The notes: generated by a model not told the origin, from the letters alone. A stretch of 64,000 nucleotides of DNA from Streptomyces sp. WM4235 (GCF_001279725.1 NZ_LGDE01000432.1:1-64000), one strand, 5' to 3'; shown: positions 54,868 through 63,864, numbered from the stretch's first letter. A program made the numbers and translations.

Positions 54868-55728
54868 ATGCCAGAACTGCCCGAGGTCGAGGCTCTGCGG
54901 GAGTTCCTCGACGAGCACCTCGACGGACGGGTCGTCGAACGCGTCCTGCCGCTCGCCGTCAGCGTGCTCAAGACGTACGACCCCCCGCTCACCGCCCTCG
55001 AAGGCCACTCGATCGGGCCCACCGCGCGGTACGGGAAGTTCCTGGCCCTGCGCGTCGGCGAGCTCCACCTCGTCACCCATCTGGCCCGGGCCGGATGGCT
55101 GCGCTGGCAGGACGCCATGCCCGAGCAGCCGCCGCGTCCCGGGAAGGGCCCGCTCGCCCTGCGTCTCCTGCTGGAGGGCGGCGGCGGCTTCGACCTCACG
55201 GAGGCGGGCACGCAGAAGCGGCTCGCGGTGTACGTGGTCCGCGATCCGCAGGAGGTTCCCGGCATCGCCCGGCTCGGGCCGGACCCGCTGGCCGAGGGCT
55301 TCGACCGGGACGCCTTCGCCGCGCTGCTGGCGGGGGAGCGGCGGCAGATCAAGGGGGTGCTGCGCGACCAGGGCGTCATCGCCGGCATCGGGAACGCGTA
55401 CAGCGACGAGATCCTCCACGCGGCCCGCGTCTCGCCGTTCAAACTGGCCGCCTCCTTCGACGAGCCGCAGGTGACCTCCCTGTACGAGGCCGTCCAGAGC
55501 ACCTTGCGCGAGGCGGTGGCCCGGGCCCACGGGGTGGCCGCCGGGCGGCTGAAGGCCGAGAAGAAGAGCGGCCTGCGCGTGCACGGCCGGACGGGGGAGC
55601 CCTGTCCGGTGTGCGGCGACACGGTGCGCTCGGTGTCCTTCGCCGATTCCTCGCTCCAGTACTGCCCCACCTGCCAGACGGGCGGCAAGCCACTCGCCGA
55701 CCGGAGGCTGTCCCGGCTCCTGAAATAG
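54868..55728 (+). CDS. Fpg/Nei-family DNA glycosylase
   Basis: The 286-residue enzyme removes oxidised bases from DNA and cuts the strand by beta/delta-elimination. The N-terminal Pro2/Glu3 catalytic pair is in MPELPEVEAL. The helix-two-turn-helix region is RRQIKGVLRDQGVIAGIGNA followed by YSDEILHAA. The C-terminal zinc finger is CPVCGD with CPTCQTGG, ending before the extra basic tail. Whether it is of Fpg or Nei type cannot be settled by eye. It is a stand-alone gene. Confidence 0.92.
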   Translation: MPELPEVEALREFLDEHLDGRVVERVLPLAVSVLKTYDPPLTALEGHSIGPTARYGKFLALRVGELHLVTHLARAGWLRWQDAMPEQPPRPGKGPLALRLLLEGGGGFDLTEAGTQKRLAVYVVRDPQEVPGIARLGPDPLAEGFDRDAFAALLAGERRQIKGVLRDQGVIAGIGNAYSDEILHAARVSPFKLAASFDEPQVTSLYEAVQSTLREAVARAHGVAAGRLKAEKKSGLRVHGRTGEPCPVCGDTVRSVSFADSSLQYCPTCQTGGKPLADRRLSRLLK

Positions 55729-55753
55729 CCTTCTCCCGCCGCGACCGGCTGCG

Positions 55754-55759
55754 TAGAAT
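55754..55759 (+). promoter_or_regulatory. -10 box for a probably leaderless mRNA
   Basis: TAGAAT matches the -10 consensus at five of six bases and ends 8 bp before the ATG of the next gene, which has no ribosome-binding site. This spacing suits transcription starting at the start codon. No good -35 box is seen. Confidence 0.4.
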
Positions 55760-55767
55760 CCGCCACC

Positions 55768-56160
55768 ATGGCCGAGCACCAGCCGCCGCCCCGGCGGGAG
55801 ACCGTCACGGGGGTGCCGCGCGGCGCCCGCCGCAGGCCGCCACACACGCCGGCGCGATCCGAGATCTCGGAGCAGACCACCCTCGGGGCCACCTACGTAC
55901 GCGCCCTGATGCGCAGCCAACTCCGCTCCGGGCTGGGTGCGTTGGCCGCTCTCCTGCTCCTGGTGGCGACGCTGCCGCTGCTGTTCCTGCTGCCGCACGT
56001 GGGCTCGGGGCCGCTGGTCTGGGTGGTGCTCGGTCTGCTCGTGTACCCGGTGATGTGGCTGATCGCCCGGTGGTACGTGACGCGGGCCGAGCGGAACGAG
56101 GCCGACTTCACCGGGCTGGTCACGGATCCCGCGGAGGCCCCGGGGCGCCGCCCGGGGTAG
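55768..56160 (+). CDS. DUF485-like two-helix membrane protein, orphan
   Basis: The 130-residue protein has a basic N-terminal part and ISEQTTLGATYVRALMRSQL, then two membrane helices (LGALAALLLLVATLPLLFLL and VWVVLGLLVYPVMWLIARWY). This resembles the small subunit normally encoded just before a sodium:solute (acetate/monocarboxylate) symporter in streptomycetes. No symporter gene follows here: the next gene is on the other strand. The orphan state is unusual or the partner lies elsewhere. Confidence 0.75.
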   Translation: MAEHQPPPRRETVTGVPRGARRRPPHTPARSEISEQTTLGATYVRALMRSQLRSGLGALAALLLLVATLPLLFLLPHVGSGPLVWVVLGLLVYPVMWLIARWYVTRAERNEADFTGLVTDPAEAPGRRPG

Positions 56161-56189
56161 TCCCCGCGGCGCGCGCTCCCCGTCGCACC

Positions 56190-56705
56190 TCAGAACAGGT
56201 GCATCGCCAAGTGTCCCAACGGCAGGCCCAGTTGCCAGGCCGGGGTCCAGATGCGGGCGTTCTCGTCCAACCCCGGGGGCATCTCCTCGGGCTCGCTCCG
56301 GTCGGGTTCGAGGTTGGTTGCGAACAGCTCGGTGCGGTCCAGCCACCGCCATGCGGCGTGGGCCAGCTCCAGGTCGGCGTTCGCGCCGCCGTCGTGCGCC
56401 CGGTCCTCCTCGCCGAGTTGCAGGAAGCGGGTCTCCACCCAGTCACGCCAAGGGTGTCCGTACGCCGTCAGTGACATCCACTCGTCGAGTTGGGACACCA
56501 CGCGGATCCCGGAGAGTTCGCCGGCGGCGTCCGAGAGGTAGATGGTCAGCGCGAGCGTGTCGCGTCCCGCGCGGAACTCCTGTGTTCCGGCCGGGATCAG
56601 CCGGCCCGTGCGCAGCAGCTCGTCCGCGATGTACTCCGCGTAGAGCCATGCCATGGGCACCGCCAGCCCACCGCCACTGGTGCCGTTCAAACCCTCGGGC
56701 TGCAC
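56190..56705 (-). CDS. Hypothetical protein
   Basis: The 171-residue product is rich in Trp and acidic residues, has no signal peptide and no clear motif. GGLAVPMAWLYAEYIADELL is a helical start, and TLALTIYLSDAAGELSGIRV and VVSQLDEWMSL look like alternating strands. The GTG start is preceded by GAGGGTGGAA. I do not recognise a family. It converges with the DUF485-like gene at 30 bp distance. Confidence 0.65.
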   Translation of the reverse strand: MQPEGLNGTSGGGLAVPMAWLYAEYIADELLRTGRLIPAGTQEFRAGRDTLALTIYLSDAAGELSGIRVVSQLDEWMSLTAYGHPWRDWVETRFLQLGEEDRAHDGGANADLELAHAAWRWLDRTELFATNLEPDRSEPEEMPPGLDENARIWTPAWQLGLPLGHLAMHLF

Positions 56706-56900
56706 CGTTCCACCCTCTCCCGCGTGTCGAGCGTCCCGTCGTCAGCCCTGAGCCTTCACCGAGCGACTCGCGGAGCGGGGGATGTTTACTCAACTTGAAC
56801 GCTCTGATGCCGATTTCGATGTGCTTCATGTCCGATCCATGCGCATTCGAGACATTCGTTGAGCGGGTTCATGGACGGCTCTCCACCCGGTCGGGGTCGC

Positions 56901-57434
56901 TCAGGCGCCGAGTCCGTACCCCTGGAGCCCCTTCCTCAGGGCGCGCAGGGCGTAGTACGTGCGGGATTTGACGGTGCCGGCCGGAATTCCGAGTTCCGCC
57001 GCGGCCTCGGCCACCGACCGGTCCTGGAAGTAGACCTGCATCAAGACCTCGCGGTGCTCCGGCCCCAGGCTGCCGACAGCGCGCCGCACGTCGATCGCCG
57101 TGACCGAGCCGGCCACCGCGTCCACGGGCGCCGGCGCCTGCTCCAGGCCGTCCGGCTCCACCTCCTGAGGCCGCGACAGCCTGGCCCGGCGCGCGTCGAT
57201 CGCCAGTCGCCGGGCGACGGTGAAGAGCCAGGGCCGCATGGAGTCGTGGCTGCTCGCCAGTACCTCGGGGTGCTGCCAGACCCGTACGAGGGTCTCCTGC
57301 ACGAGGTCCTCGGCACGTTGCGCGTCCCCGGCGGTGAGGCCGAGCAGGAAACCGAACAGAGCCCGCCCGTGGTCGCGCTGGAGTTCGGCCAGCGCCTCGG
57401 GATCCGTGCGCCGGAGGGTGGGGGAGGTTGGCAC
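56901..57434 (-). CDS. ECF sigma factor (SigL/SigM-like)
   Basis: The 177-residue protein has sigma region 2 (ALFGFLLGLTAGDAQRAEDL, then VQETLVRVWQHPEV, then RPWLFTVARRLAID) and region 4 (LGPEHREVLMQVYFQDRSVA, then ELGIPAGTVKSRTYYALRAL), the full ECF set. AAGGAG lies 6 nt before the GTG at 57434. ECF factors of this kind are usually followed by an anti-sigma gene with a zinc-binding domain. Here the 195 bp after it, up to the next gene, hold none, so control must come from elsewhere. Confidence 0.93.
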   Translation of the reverse strand: MPTSPTLRRTDPEALAELQRDHGRALFGFLLGLTAGDAQRAEDLVQETLVRVWQHPEVLASSHDSMRPWLFTVARRLAIDARRARLSRPQEVEPDGLEQAPAPVDAVAGSVTAIDVRRAVGSLGPEHREVLMQVYFQDRSVAEAAAELGIPAGTVKSRTYYALRALRKGLQGYGLGA

Positions 57435-57655
57435 GAGTGGCTCCTTCCGAGGTTCGCCGGCGTCCGCTGGGGAGCCCGCTCGGGTCCGACGAACTCACCC
57501 TGACCTGCGCGGAGCCGCCCCGGAACCGTCCTGCGCCGCCGATGCGCCCAAGCACCCGGGTCGTCCGGTGGGCGGCCCCGCCGGACGGTGAACGGTCGAA
57601 CGGCGCGGCGAACGGCCATCGGGGTGAGCCGGCGGGCGACGGGCGGCGCCGCTCC

Positions 57656-57682
57656 TTGACAGGGGGCGCCTTCTTCTATGAA
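57656..57682 (+). promoter_or_regulatory. Candidate promoter of the CapA gene
   Basis: TTGACA (57656-57661) is a perfect -35 box, followed after 15 bp by TATGAA (57677-57682). The start codon is at 57724. The spacer is short, so a second -10 such as TGAATT at 17 bp may be used instead. Confidence 0.45.
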
Positions 57683-57723
57683 TTCAGATCATCGGATAGT
57701 CCTACTAATGAGAGTTGGGGCAG

Positions 57724-58950
57724 ATGACCACGCGCACCCGCCGGGCCCTCGCGCTGTTGTCCGCGGTCCTGCTGTCGGCCGCCGTCGCGGGCTGCTCCAC
57801 CTCCGAGCGAACCGCCCCCGCCCGACTGGCGCCGTCCCAGAGCCCCCCACCGTCCAAGGCCGGCGGCGCCCCCGCGGCCGCCGCCGGGGCCCCCGCGAGG
57901 GGGTTCACCCTGGTGGCGACCGGCGACGTACTGCCCCACACCTCCGTCATCCGGCAGGGGGCGGTGGACGCGGGCGGCGACGGGCACGATTTCAAGCCGT
58001 TGTTCGCAGGCGTCAAACCGGTCGTCTCGGCGGCCGACCTGGCCCTCTGCCACATGGAGACGATCTACGGCGAGGAGGGCGGGCCCTTCAGCGGTTACCC
58101 CGCCTTCAAGTCGCCGCCCGAGATCGCCGACGCGCTGAGGGACGCGGGCTACGACGGCTGCTCCACCGCGTCGAACCACACCCTGGACGACGGGGAGGAG
58201 GGGCTGGAACGCACCCTCGACCGCTTCGACAAGGTCGGCCTGGGACACGCCGGTTCGGCCCGAACGGCCGCCGAGGCCGCCAGGACCAGGCTGTACACCG
58301 CGGGCACCGCCAAGGTCGCCCATCTGGCGTACACCTTCGACACCAACGGCTATCCGATGCCCGAGGGCAAGCCGTGGGCGGTCAACCTGCTCGAATCCAA
58401 GAAGATCGTCGCGGACGCGCGGGCGGCCCGGAAGGCGGGCGCGGACGTGGTGCTGGTCAGTACGCACTGGGGCACGGAATGGCAGACCGAGCCCGACGAG
58501 AGGCAGTTGTCCCTGGGCAGGGAACTCACGGCGTCGCAGACGGCCGGACGGCCGGACATCGACCTGGTCCTCGGCACCCACGCGCACATCCCACAGGCCT
58601 ACGAGAAGGTCAACGGGACCTGGATCGTCTACGGCATGGGCGACCAGGTGGCGGGCGAGATGTACAACCACGAGGGAGACCGCGACCTGCGCGGCAGCTA
58701 CAGCTCCATCGGCCGCTTCACCTTCGCCCCGCCCGCCGCGGCCGGTCAGCGCTGGCAGGTCACGAAAGCCGAGTTCATCCCACAGCTCATGGACAACGAC
58801 GAGGGCAGGGTCGTCAACCTCGTCGACGCCCTGGCCGGACCGTCGGACCGGGACGACCACCGCACCGCGCACGAGGCCATCACCGAGGCCGTCCTCAGCC
58901 GAGGCGCCGCCAAGGACGGCCTGCAAGCGGTGACGCGGCCGACCCGCTGA
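57724..58950 (+). CDS. CapA-family lipoprotein (poly-gamma-glutamate-type metallophosphatase)
   Basis: The 408-residue protein is exported as a lipoprotein (LLSAVLLSAAVAGCSTSE). The CapA metallophosphatase-like domain follows: FTLVATGDVLPHTSV near residue 62, LCHMETIYG near 110, STASNHTLDDGEEGLERTLD near 145 and LVSTHWGTEW plus VLGTHAHIPQ near 245-280. The His/Asp pattern matches the metal sites of the calcineurin-like fold. True polyglutamate synthases need CapB/CapC, absent here, so another surface role is likely. ATG 57724 follows TTGGGG; the TTG three codons before is the alternative. Confidence 0.88.
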   Translation: MTTRTRRALALLSAVLLSAAVAGCSTSERTAPARLAPSQSPPPSKAGGAPAAAAGAPARGFTLVATGDVLPHTSVIRQGAVDAGGDGHDFKPLFAGVKPVVSAADLALCHMETIYGEEGGPFSGYPAFKSPPEIADALRDAGYDGCSTASNHTLDDGEEGLERTLDRFDKVGLGHAGSARTAAEAARTRLYTAGTAKVAHLAYTFDTNGYPMPEGKPWAVNLLESKKIVADARAARKAGADVVLVSTHWGTEWQTEPDERQLSLGRELTASQTAGRPDIDLVLGTHAHIPQAYEKVNGTWIVYGMGDQVAGEMYNHEGDRDLRGSYSSIGRFTFAPPAAAGQRWQVTKAEFIPQLMDNDEGRVVNLVDALAGPSDRDDHRTAHEAITEAVLSRGAAKDGLQAVTRPTR

Positions 58951-59014
58951 GGCGCACGACCCGGTACCGCGGCCGACCCGGTGACCGGGTCCGGACGGGG
59001 GCGAAGCGGTCGGG

Positions 59015-59476
59015 CTACGGCACGACGGTGACGGGCCAGCGGCCCGCCTTGACCAACCGGACCGCCACCGAGCCGATGATCCGGTGACCGGCCTGCTCGG
59101 AGGCGCCGACCACCACCGCGTCCGCCGTCAGCTCCTCCGCGGCGCTCACCAGGCCCGCGTACGGGTCCCCGCGGAACGTGTGGAACTGCCAGCGCACCTC
59201 GAAGATGCCCTTGAGCCGTTCCGCCGAAGCGCGGATCTCCGCGACGATGCCCTCGGCGATCTCCCCGGTCGCATCCGCCACCGGGGCGCCCAGCGAGGCA
59301 CCGGCCTGCATCACCGGCTGGACGTACACCAACGCCAGCAGCGCGTTCTGCCGCCGGGCCAGCCCCGCCGCGTACGCCGCCGCCCGGAGTGAGGACTCCG
59401 ACCCGTCGACCCCGGCAAGGATCACCTTCGGGCCGTCCGTACCGCGCTCGAATCCCGTGTTCACGTGCTCTGTCAC
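59015..59476 (-). CDS. Universal stress protein
   Basis: The 153-residue protein has one Usp domain: VILAGVDGSESSLRAAAYAA at the start, ALVYVQPVMQ, then ADAVVVGASEQAGHRIIGSV and PVTVVP at the end, so it carries the G-x2-G-x9-G(S) type nucleotide-binding loop only in altered form (GASEQAGHRIIGSVA). The GTG at 59476 or the GTG at 59464 may be used; GGAGG lies 1 or 13 nt away, so the start is not settled. The same frame stays open for 3.8 kb upstream across the opposite lysX gene, which is a shadow. It is divergent from lysX. Confidence 0.85.
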   Translation of the reverse strand: MTEHVNTGFERGTDGPKVILAGVDGSESSLRAAAYAAGLARRQNALLALVYVQPVMQAGASLGAPVADATGEIAEGIVAEIRASAERLKGIFEVRWQFHTFRGDPYAGLVSAAEELTADAVVVGASEQAGHRIIGSVAVRLVKAGRWPVTVVP

Positions 59477-59536
59477 GCCTCCGAGGCTAGCCGCCTCGCC
59501 GCGCGGACCGGCACGGGCCTCCCTACAGTGCGAACC

Positions 59537-62500
59537 ATGAGTGCCACCGTGGAGGAGACGCGCGGAACCCGGAACCGCTTCCTCAACCGGGTTCCCGACG
59601 CGTTCGGAGCGTTCTTCGGGACGCTCGGCCTGTTCTGTGCCCTGCTGGCGCTCTCCCCGACGCTGCGCCGACTCCTGCGGCACGTCACGCGCTTCCTCGA
59701 CGAGTACGTGGTGCCCGTCAGCGAGAACCTCGCGTACGCCGTCTTCCTCTTCCTGCTCGCCGCCGCCCTCGGCATGCGCAAGCGGGTCGCGTGGTGGATC
59801 GTCGTCACCTATCTGGCCCTGCTGATCCTCGTCGACGTCCTGATCATCGCGGACGGGGACTACCAGGTCGGCGGCATCTCGATGGGCATCTCCGTCGCGG
59901 CCCTCGTCGTCCTCATCGCCGCCCGCAACGAGTTCTACGCCGCCTCCCGACCCGGCGCCCTGTGGCGGGCCCTGCTCGTACTGGGCCTCGGACTGCTCGC
60001 CGCCGTCCTCCTCGGCTGGGGCCTGGTCGCGCTGTTCCCCGGCACCCTGCCCCAGGGGCAGTGGCTCGACTGGGCCGCCAAGCAGGTGTTCGGCGGACTC
60101 TTCTCCGCCCGCCAGTTCGACGGCCGCCCGCCCCGCCCCCTCTACTTCCTGCTCGGCCTGTTCGGCGCCCTCGCCCTGCTGAACGCGGCAGCCACCCTCT
60201 TCCGCTCCCAGCGGCTGACCGCCGCCCTCCACGGCGACGAGGAGGCCCGCATCCGCGCCCTCCTCGGCGCGTACGGACGCGCCGACTCCCTCGGCTACTT
60301 CGCCACCCGCCGGGACAAGGCCGTCGTGTTCGCCCCCAGCGGCAAGGCCGCCGTGACCTACCGCGTGGAGGCGGGCGTCTGCCTCGCCAGCGGCGACCCG
60401 GTCGGCGACCCCGCCGCCTGGACCCCGGCCATCAACGCCTGGCTGGCGGTCGCCGGCCGCTACGGCTGGCAGCCCGCCGTCATGGGCGCCTCCGAGGACG
60501 GGGCGACCGCGTACGCCCGCTCCGGGCTCGGCGCCCTGCAACTCGGCGACGAGGCCATCCTGCAAGTGGCCCACTTCGACCTCGACGGCCGCGACATGCG
60601 CGTCACCCGGCAGGCCGTCAACCGGGTCCGGCGCGCGGGCGCCACGACACTCATCCGCCGCCACTCCGCCCTCTCCGAGGACGAGATGCAGATGATCGTC
60701 GACCGGGCCGACACCTGGCGCGACACCGAGACCGAACGCGGCTTCTCGATGGCCCTGGACCGGCTCGGAGACGCCGCCGACGGAGACTGCCTGCTGGTCG
60801 AGGCCCTCGACGACAAGGGCGAGCTGATCGCCCTGCTGTCCTTCGTCCCCTGGGGCAAGGACGGCATCTCCCTCGACCTGATGCGCCGCGACCGCTCCGC
60901 GCCCAACGGGGTCATGGAGTTCATGGTCGCCCAACTGTGCGCCGCCGCGCCCGGCCTGGGAGTACGCCGCATCTCCCTGAACTTCGCCGTCTTCCGGTCC
61001 GCGTTCGAGGAGGGCGGCAGGATCGGCGCCGGCCCGATCCTGCGGCTGTGGCGCAAACTGCTGCTGTTCTTCTCGCGCTGGTGGCAGCTGGAGGCCCTGT
61101 ACCGCTCGAACGTCAAGTACGGCCCCGAGTGGTACCCCCGGTTCCTCTGCTACCAGGACGCCGGCTCGCTCGCCCGGGTCAGCCTCGCCTCCGGCATCGC
61201 CGAGGGCTTCGTCTCCGTACCGCGCATGCGCACCCTGTGGGGCAACGGCCACCCCAAGGGCCTCACCGCCCCGTCCAGCACCGCGGGTCTGCCCTCCATC
61301 GACTCCCTCGGACTGGAATCGGTGGGGGAGCCCGGCCGGGGCGCCCCGGTCGAACGACTGCCCGAGCAGGTGCGGGTCCGCCACGCCAAGCTGGACCGGA
61401 TCCGGGCCGCCGGCACCGACCCCTACCCGGTCGGCATCCGACAGCGCACCCACACCGTCGCACAGCTGAAGGCCGCCCACCCCGGCTACCCGCCCGGAGC
61501 CCGGACCGGCGAGGAGGTGACCCTCGCCGGTCGCCTCATGGTGGTACGCGACCTCGGCGGCGTGGTCTTCGCCGTGCTGCGCGACTGGACCGGCGACACC
61601 CAGCTGATGTTCACGCGGGACGAGGCCGGAGCGGAGGTACTGGACTCCTTCACCTCCCAGGTCGACTTCGGCGACCAGGTCGTGGTCTCCGGTGAGGTCG
61701 GCACCAGCAGGACCGGCGAGCTGTCCGTCGTGGTCGCCTCCTGGCAGCTCACCGGCAAATGCCTGCGCCCGCTGCCCGACAAGCGCAAGGGTCTCGCCGA
61801 CCCCGAGGCGCGCGTGCGCCGGCGCTACCTCGACCTCATCTCCGGCCCGGAGGCCCGGGACGTCGTACGCGCCCGCTCCAGCGCGGTCCAGGCCCTGCGC
61901 CAGGGGCTGCTGGACCGCGGCTACCTGGAGGTCGAGACCCCGATGCTCCAGCAGATCCACGGCGGGGCGAACGCCCGGCCGTTCCGCACCCACATCAACG
62001 CCTACGACCTCGACCTGTACCTGCGCATCGCGCCCGAGCTGTACCTGAAGCGGCTCTGCGTCGGCGGCATGGAGAAGGTCTTCGAGATGGGCCGCACCTT
62101 CCGCAACGAGGGCGTCTCCTACAAACACAACCCCGAGTTCACGATGCTGGAGGCGTACCAGGCGTTCGCCGACTACGACGTGATGCTCGACCTCACCCGC
62201 GAACTCATCCAGGGCGCCGCCACCGCCGCCTACGGCTCGCCCATCGCCCACAAGGCGGACGCCGACGGCAAGCTCGTCGTCCACGACATCTCCGGGACCT
62301 GGCCGGTCAAGACGATGTACGGGGCGATCGGCGAGGCACTCGGCGAGGAGGTCGACGCCGACACCGAGGAACACGTGCTGCGCCGGCTGTGCGACCGGGC
62401 GTCGGTACCGCACACCCCCGAAAACACCCGCGGCGACGTGGTTCTGGAGATGTACGAGCGGCTGGTGGAGGAGCGGACCAAGCTCCCCACCTTCTACAAG

Positions 62501-62839
62501 GACTTCCCCACCGACGTCTCCCCGCTGACCCGACAGCACCGCAAGGACCCCAGACTCGCCGAACGCTGGGACCTGGTGGCCTTCGGCACCGAACTGGGCA
62601 CCGCCTACTCGGAACTCACCGACCCCGTGGAACAGCGCCGCCGACTCACCGAACAGTCGCTGTTGGCCGCGGGCGGCGACCCGGAGGCGATGGAACTCGA
62701 CAACGACTTCCTGGACGCGCTGGAGTACGCGATGCCGCCGACCGGGGGCCTGGGGATCGGCGTCGACCGACTCGTCATGTTCCTCACGGGTCTGACGATC
62801 CGGGAGACGCTTCCGTTCCCGCTGGTGCGCCGCGGTTGA
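59537..62839 (+). CDS. lysX: Bifunctional lysylphosphatidylglycerol synthetase / lysyl-tRNA synthetase
   Basis: The 1100-residue protein joins two activities, as in mycobacterial LysX. Residues 15-210 hold six to seven membrane helices. Residues 220-560 form the DUF2156 lysyl transferase, with LGYFATRRDKAVVFAPSGKA and FSMALDRLGDAADGDCLLVE. From about 610 follows a class II lysyl-tRNA synthetase: OB-fold (VTLAGRLMVVRDLGGVVFAV), motif 2 (FEMGRTFRNEGVSYKHNPEF) and motif 3 (GGLGIGVDRLVMFLTG). It charges lysine on tRNA and moves it to phosphatidylglycerol, lowering surface charge and giving resistance to cationic peptides (established in Mycobacterium). A separate housekeeping LysRS is expected elsewhere. 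Confidence 0.95.
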   Translation: MSATVEETRGTRNRFLNRVPDAFGAFFGTLGLFCALLALSPTLRRLLRHVTRFLDEYVVPVSENLAYAVFLFLLAAALGMRKRVAWWIVVTYLALLILVDVLIIADGDYQVGGISMGISVAALVVLIAARNEFYAASRPGALWRALLVLGLGLLAAVLLGWGLVALFPGTLPQGQWLDWAAKQVFGGLFSARQFDGRPPRPLYFLLGLFGALALLNAAATLFRSQRLTAALHGDEEARIRALLGAYGRADSLGYFATRRDKAVVFAPSGKAAVTYRVEAGVCLASGDPVGDPAAWTPAINAWLAVAGRYGWQPAVMGASEDGATAYARSGLGALQLGDEAILQVAHFDLDGRDMRVTRQAVNRVRRAGATTLIRRHSALSEDEMQMIVDRADTWRDTETERGFSMALDRLGDAADGDCLLVEALDDKGELIALLSFVPWGKDGISLDLMRRDRSAPNGVMEFMVAQLCAAAPGLGVRRISLNFAVFRSAFEEGGRIGAGPILRLWRKLLLFFSRWWQLEALYRSNVKYGPEWYPRFLCYQDAGSLARVSLASGIAEGFVSVPRMRTLWGNGHPKGLTAPSSTAGLPSIDSLGLESVGEPGRGAPVERLPEQVRVRHAKLDRIRAAGTDPYPVGIRQRTHTVAQLKAAHPGYPPGARTGEEVTLAGRLMVVRDLGGVVFAVLRDWTGDTQLMFTRDEAGAEVLDSFTSQVDFGDQVVVSGEVGTSRTGELSVVVASWQLTGKCLRPLPDKRKGLADPEARVRRRYLDLISGPEARDVVRARSSAVQALRQGLLDRGYLEVETPMLQQIHGGANARPFRTHINAYDLDLYLRIAPELYLKRLCVGGMEKVFEMGRTFRNEGVSYKHNPEFTMLEAYQAFADYDVMLDLTRELIQGAATAAYGSPIAHKADADGKLVVHDISGTWPVKTMYGAIGEALGEEVDADTEEHVLRRLCDRASVPHTPENTRGDVVLEMYERLVEERTKLPTFYKDFPTDVSPLTRQHRKDPRLAERWDLVAFGTELGTAYSELTDPVEQRRRLTEQSLLAAGGDPEAMELDNDFLDALEYAMPPTGGLGIGVDRLVMFLTGLTIRETLPFPLVRRG

Positions 62840-62897
62840 CCGGTCCGGACGCGGCTGGTCCGTGCGGGTGAGGGGGAGGAAGTGCTCCCGCGCCTCT

Positions 62898-62917
62898 CGA
62901 CATCTTCGACGATGTCG
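62898..62917. promoter_or_regulatory. Inverted repeat in the promoter of the deacetylase gene
   Basis: CGACATC-N6-GATGTCG lies 17 bp before the start codon at 62934. It includes TCGACA (5 of 6 bases of the -35 consensus, 62897-62902), with TGATAC about 16 bp further, so the repeat would overlap the promoter. The downstream mRNA would have a very short or no leader. Confidence 0.4.
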
Positions 62918-62933
62918 TTGATACGTAGTAAGA

Positions 62934-63821
62934 ATGAAAAATGACGAACCGACAGTAGGGCGACGCGTGCTCCTGCGCAGCGCCGTCTTCCTCGGAGTCG
63001 CCGCCGCTTCCGGGCTGCTGACCGGGGGCGAGACCGACACACAGGTCCCGAGAACCGCCGGCCCGGCCCCGGCCGCCGGCCCCGGACCCGCCGGAGGTCC
63101 GCCCGCCCGCCTGCCCCAGGGCCCGCCCCCCACCTCGTACCGGCTGGCCCCGATGACCTCCGAATCACCCGTGCGTCCGGCCGCGGCGAAGCCCGCCGTC
63201 CGCACCCGACCCATCGAGGGACTGCCGGCCGACCCGAGCACGGCCGGCGCCATGGTGCTCACCTTCGACGACGGCCCCGACCCCCGCTACACCCCCGGGA
63301 TCCTCGACACCCTCGCCCGGTACCACGTCCGCGCCATGTTCTTCGTCTGCGGGGAGATGGCCACCGACAACCGCGACCTGATGCGCCGCATGGTCGCCGA
63401 GGGACACGTCATCGGCAATCACACCTGGACCCACCCGCTGATCCCCCAACTCACCCGACCCGCCCTCGCCTCCGAGATCGGACGCACGAGCGACGTCGTA
63501 CAACAAGCGGTGGGCGAGGCACCCCAGTGGTTCCGGGCGCCGTACGGGGCGTGGAACAGGGCCGCCTTCGAGATCGGCGCCGAACTGGGCATGGAGCCGC
63601 TGGCCTGGACCGTGGACTCCCTGGACTGGACGGAGCCCGGCACCACGACCATCGTCTCCCGCGTCCTCAAGGGCGCCGGATCCGGGGTGATCGTGCTGAA
63701 CCACGACGCGGGCGGAGACCGCGCGCAGAGCGTCCAGGCACTCGCCACCTACCTGCCCCAACTGCTGTCGCGGGGCTACCGGATGACCCTGCCGACGCTG
63801 CCCGCGTCGCCGCCGCGCTGA
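62934..63821 (+). CDS. Polysaccharide deacetylase (NodB), Tat-exported
   Basis: The 295-residue protein has a twin-arginine start (VGRRVLLRSAVFLGVAAASG) and a Pro/Ala/Gly-rich linker to residue 75. The NodB domain (about 95-290) has motif 1 TFDDGPD with the catalytic base and metal Asp, motif 2 HTWTHP with metal His residues, motif 3 RAPYGAWN, and VDSLDW and LNHDAGG for motifs 4 and 5. It removes acetyl groups from peptidoglycan or another surface glycan. The ATG lacks a strong ribosome site. Its neighbour is a class F sortase gene, a frequent pairing in streptomycetes (my recollection of synteny). Confidence 0.92.
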   Translation: MKNDEPTVGRRVLLRSAVFLGVAAASGLLTGGETDTQVPRTAGPAPAAGPGPAGGPPARLPQGPPPTSYRLAPMTSESPVRPAAAKPAVRTRPIEGLPADPSTAGAMVLTFDDGPDPRYTPGILDTLARYHVRAMFFVCGEMATDNRDLMRRMVAEGHVIGNHTWTHPLIPQLTRPALASEIGRTSDVVQQAVGEAPQWFRAPYGAWNRAAFEIGAELGMEPLAWTVDSLDWTEPGTTTIVSRVLKGAGSGVIVLNHDAGGDRAQSVQALATYLPQLLSRGYRMTLPTLPASPPR

Positions 63822-63864
63822 GGATCCCCTGCGCGGCGGCGACGTACCGACGCCGATCGACCGC

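Noticed and set aside
52554..55892. A 1112-codon minus-strand frame across the phosphatase and glycosylase genes.
   Set aside because: It covers two well-supported genes and shows no domain, start signal or codon bias of its own.
57724..58950. CapA as part of a poly-gamma-glutamate capsule operon.
   Set aside because: No CapB or CapC homologue lies beside it, and lone CapA-type lipoproteins are common in actinomycetes.
59477..63262. A minus-strand open frame of about 3.8 kb, in frame with the universal stress protein, opposite lysX.
   Set aside because: It follows from the strong G/C third-position bias of lysX on the other strand; its translation is low-complexity Gly/Ala/Val/Asp/Glu without domains and no ribosome site starts it.
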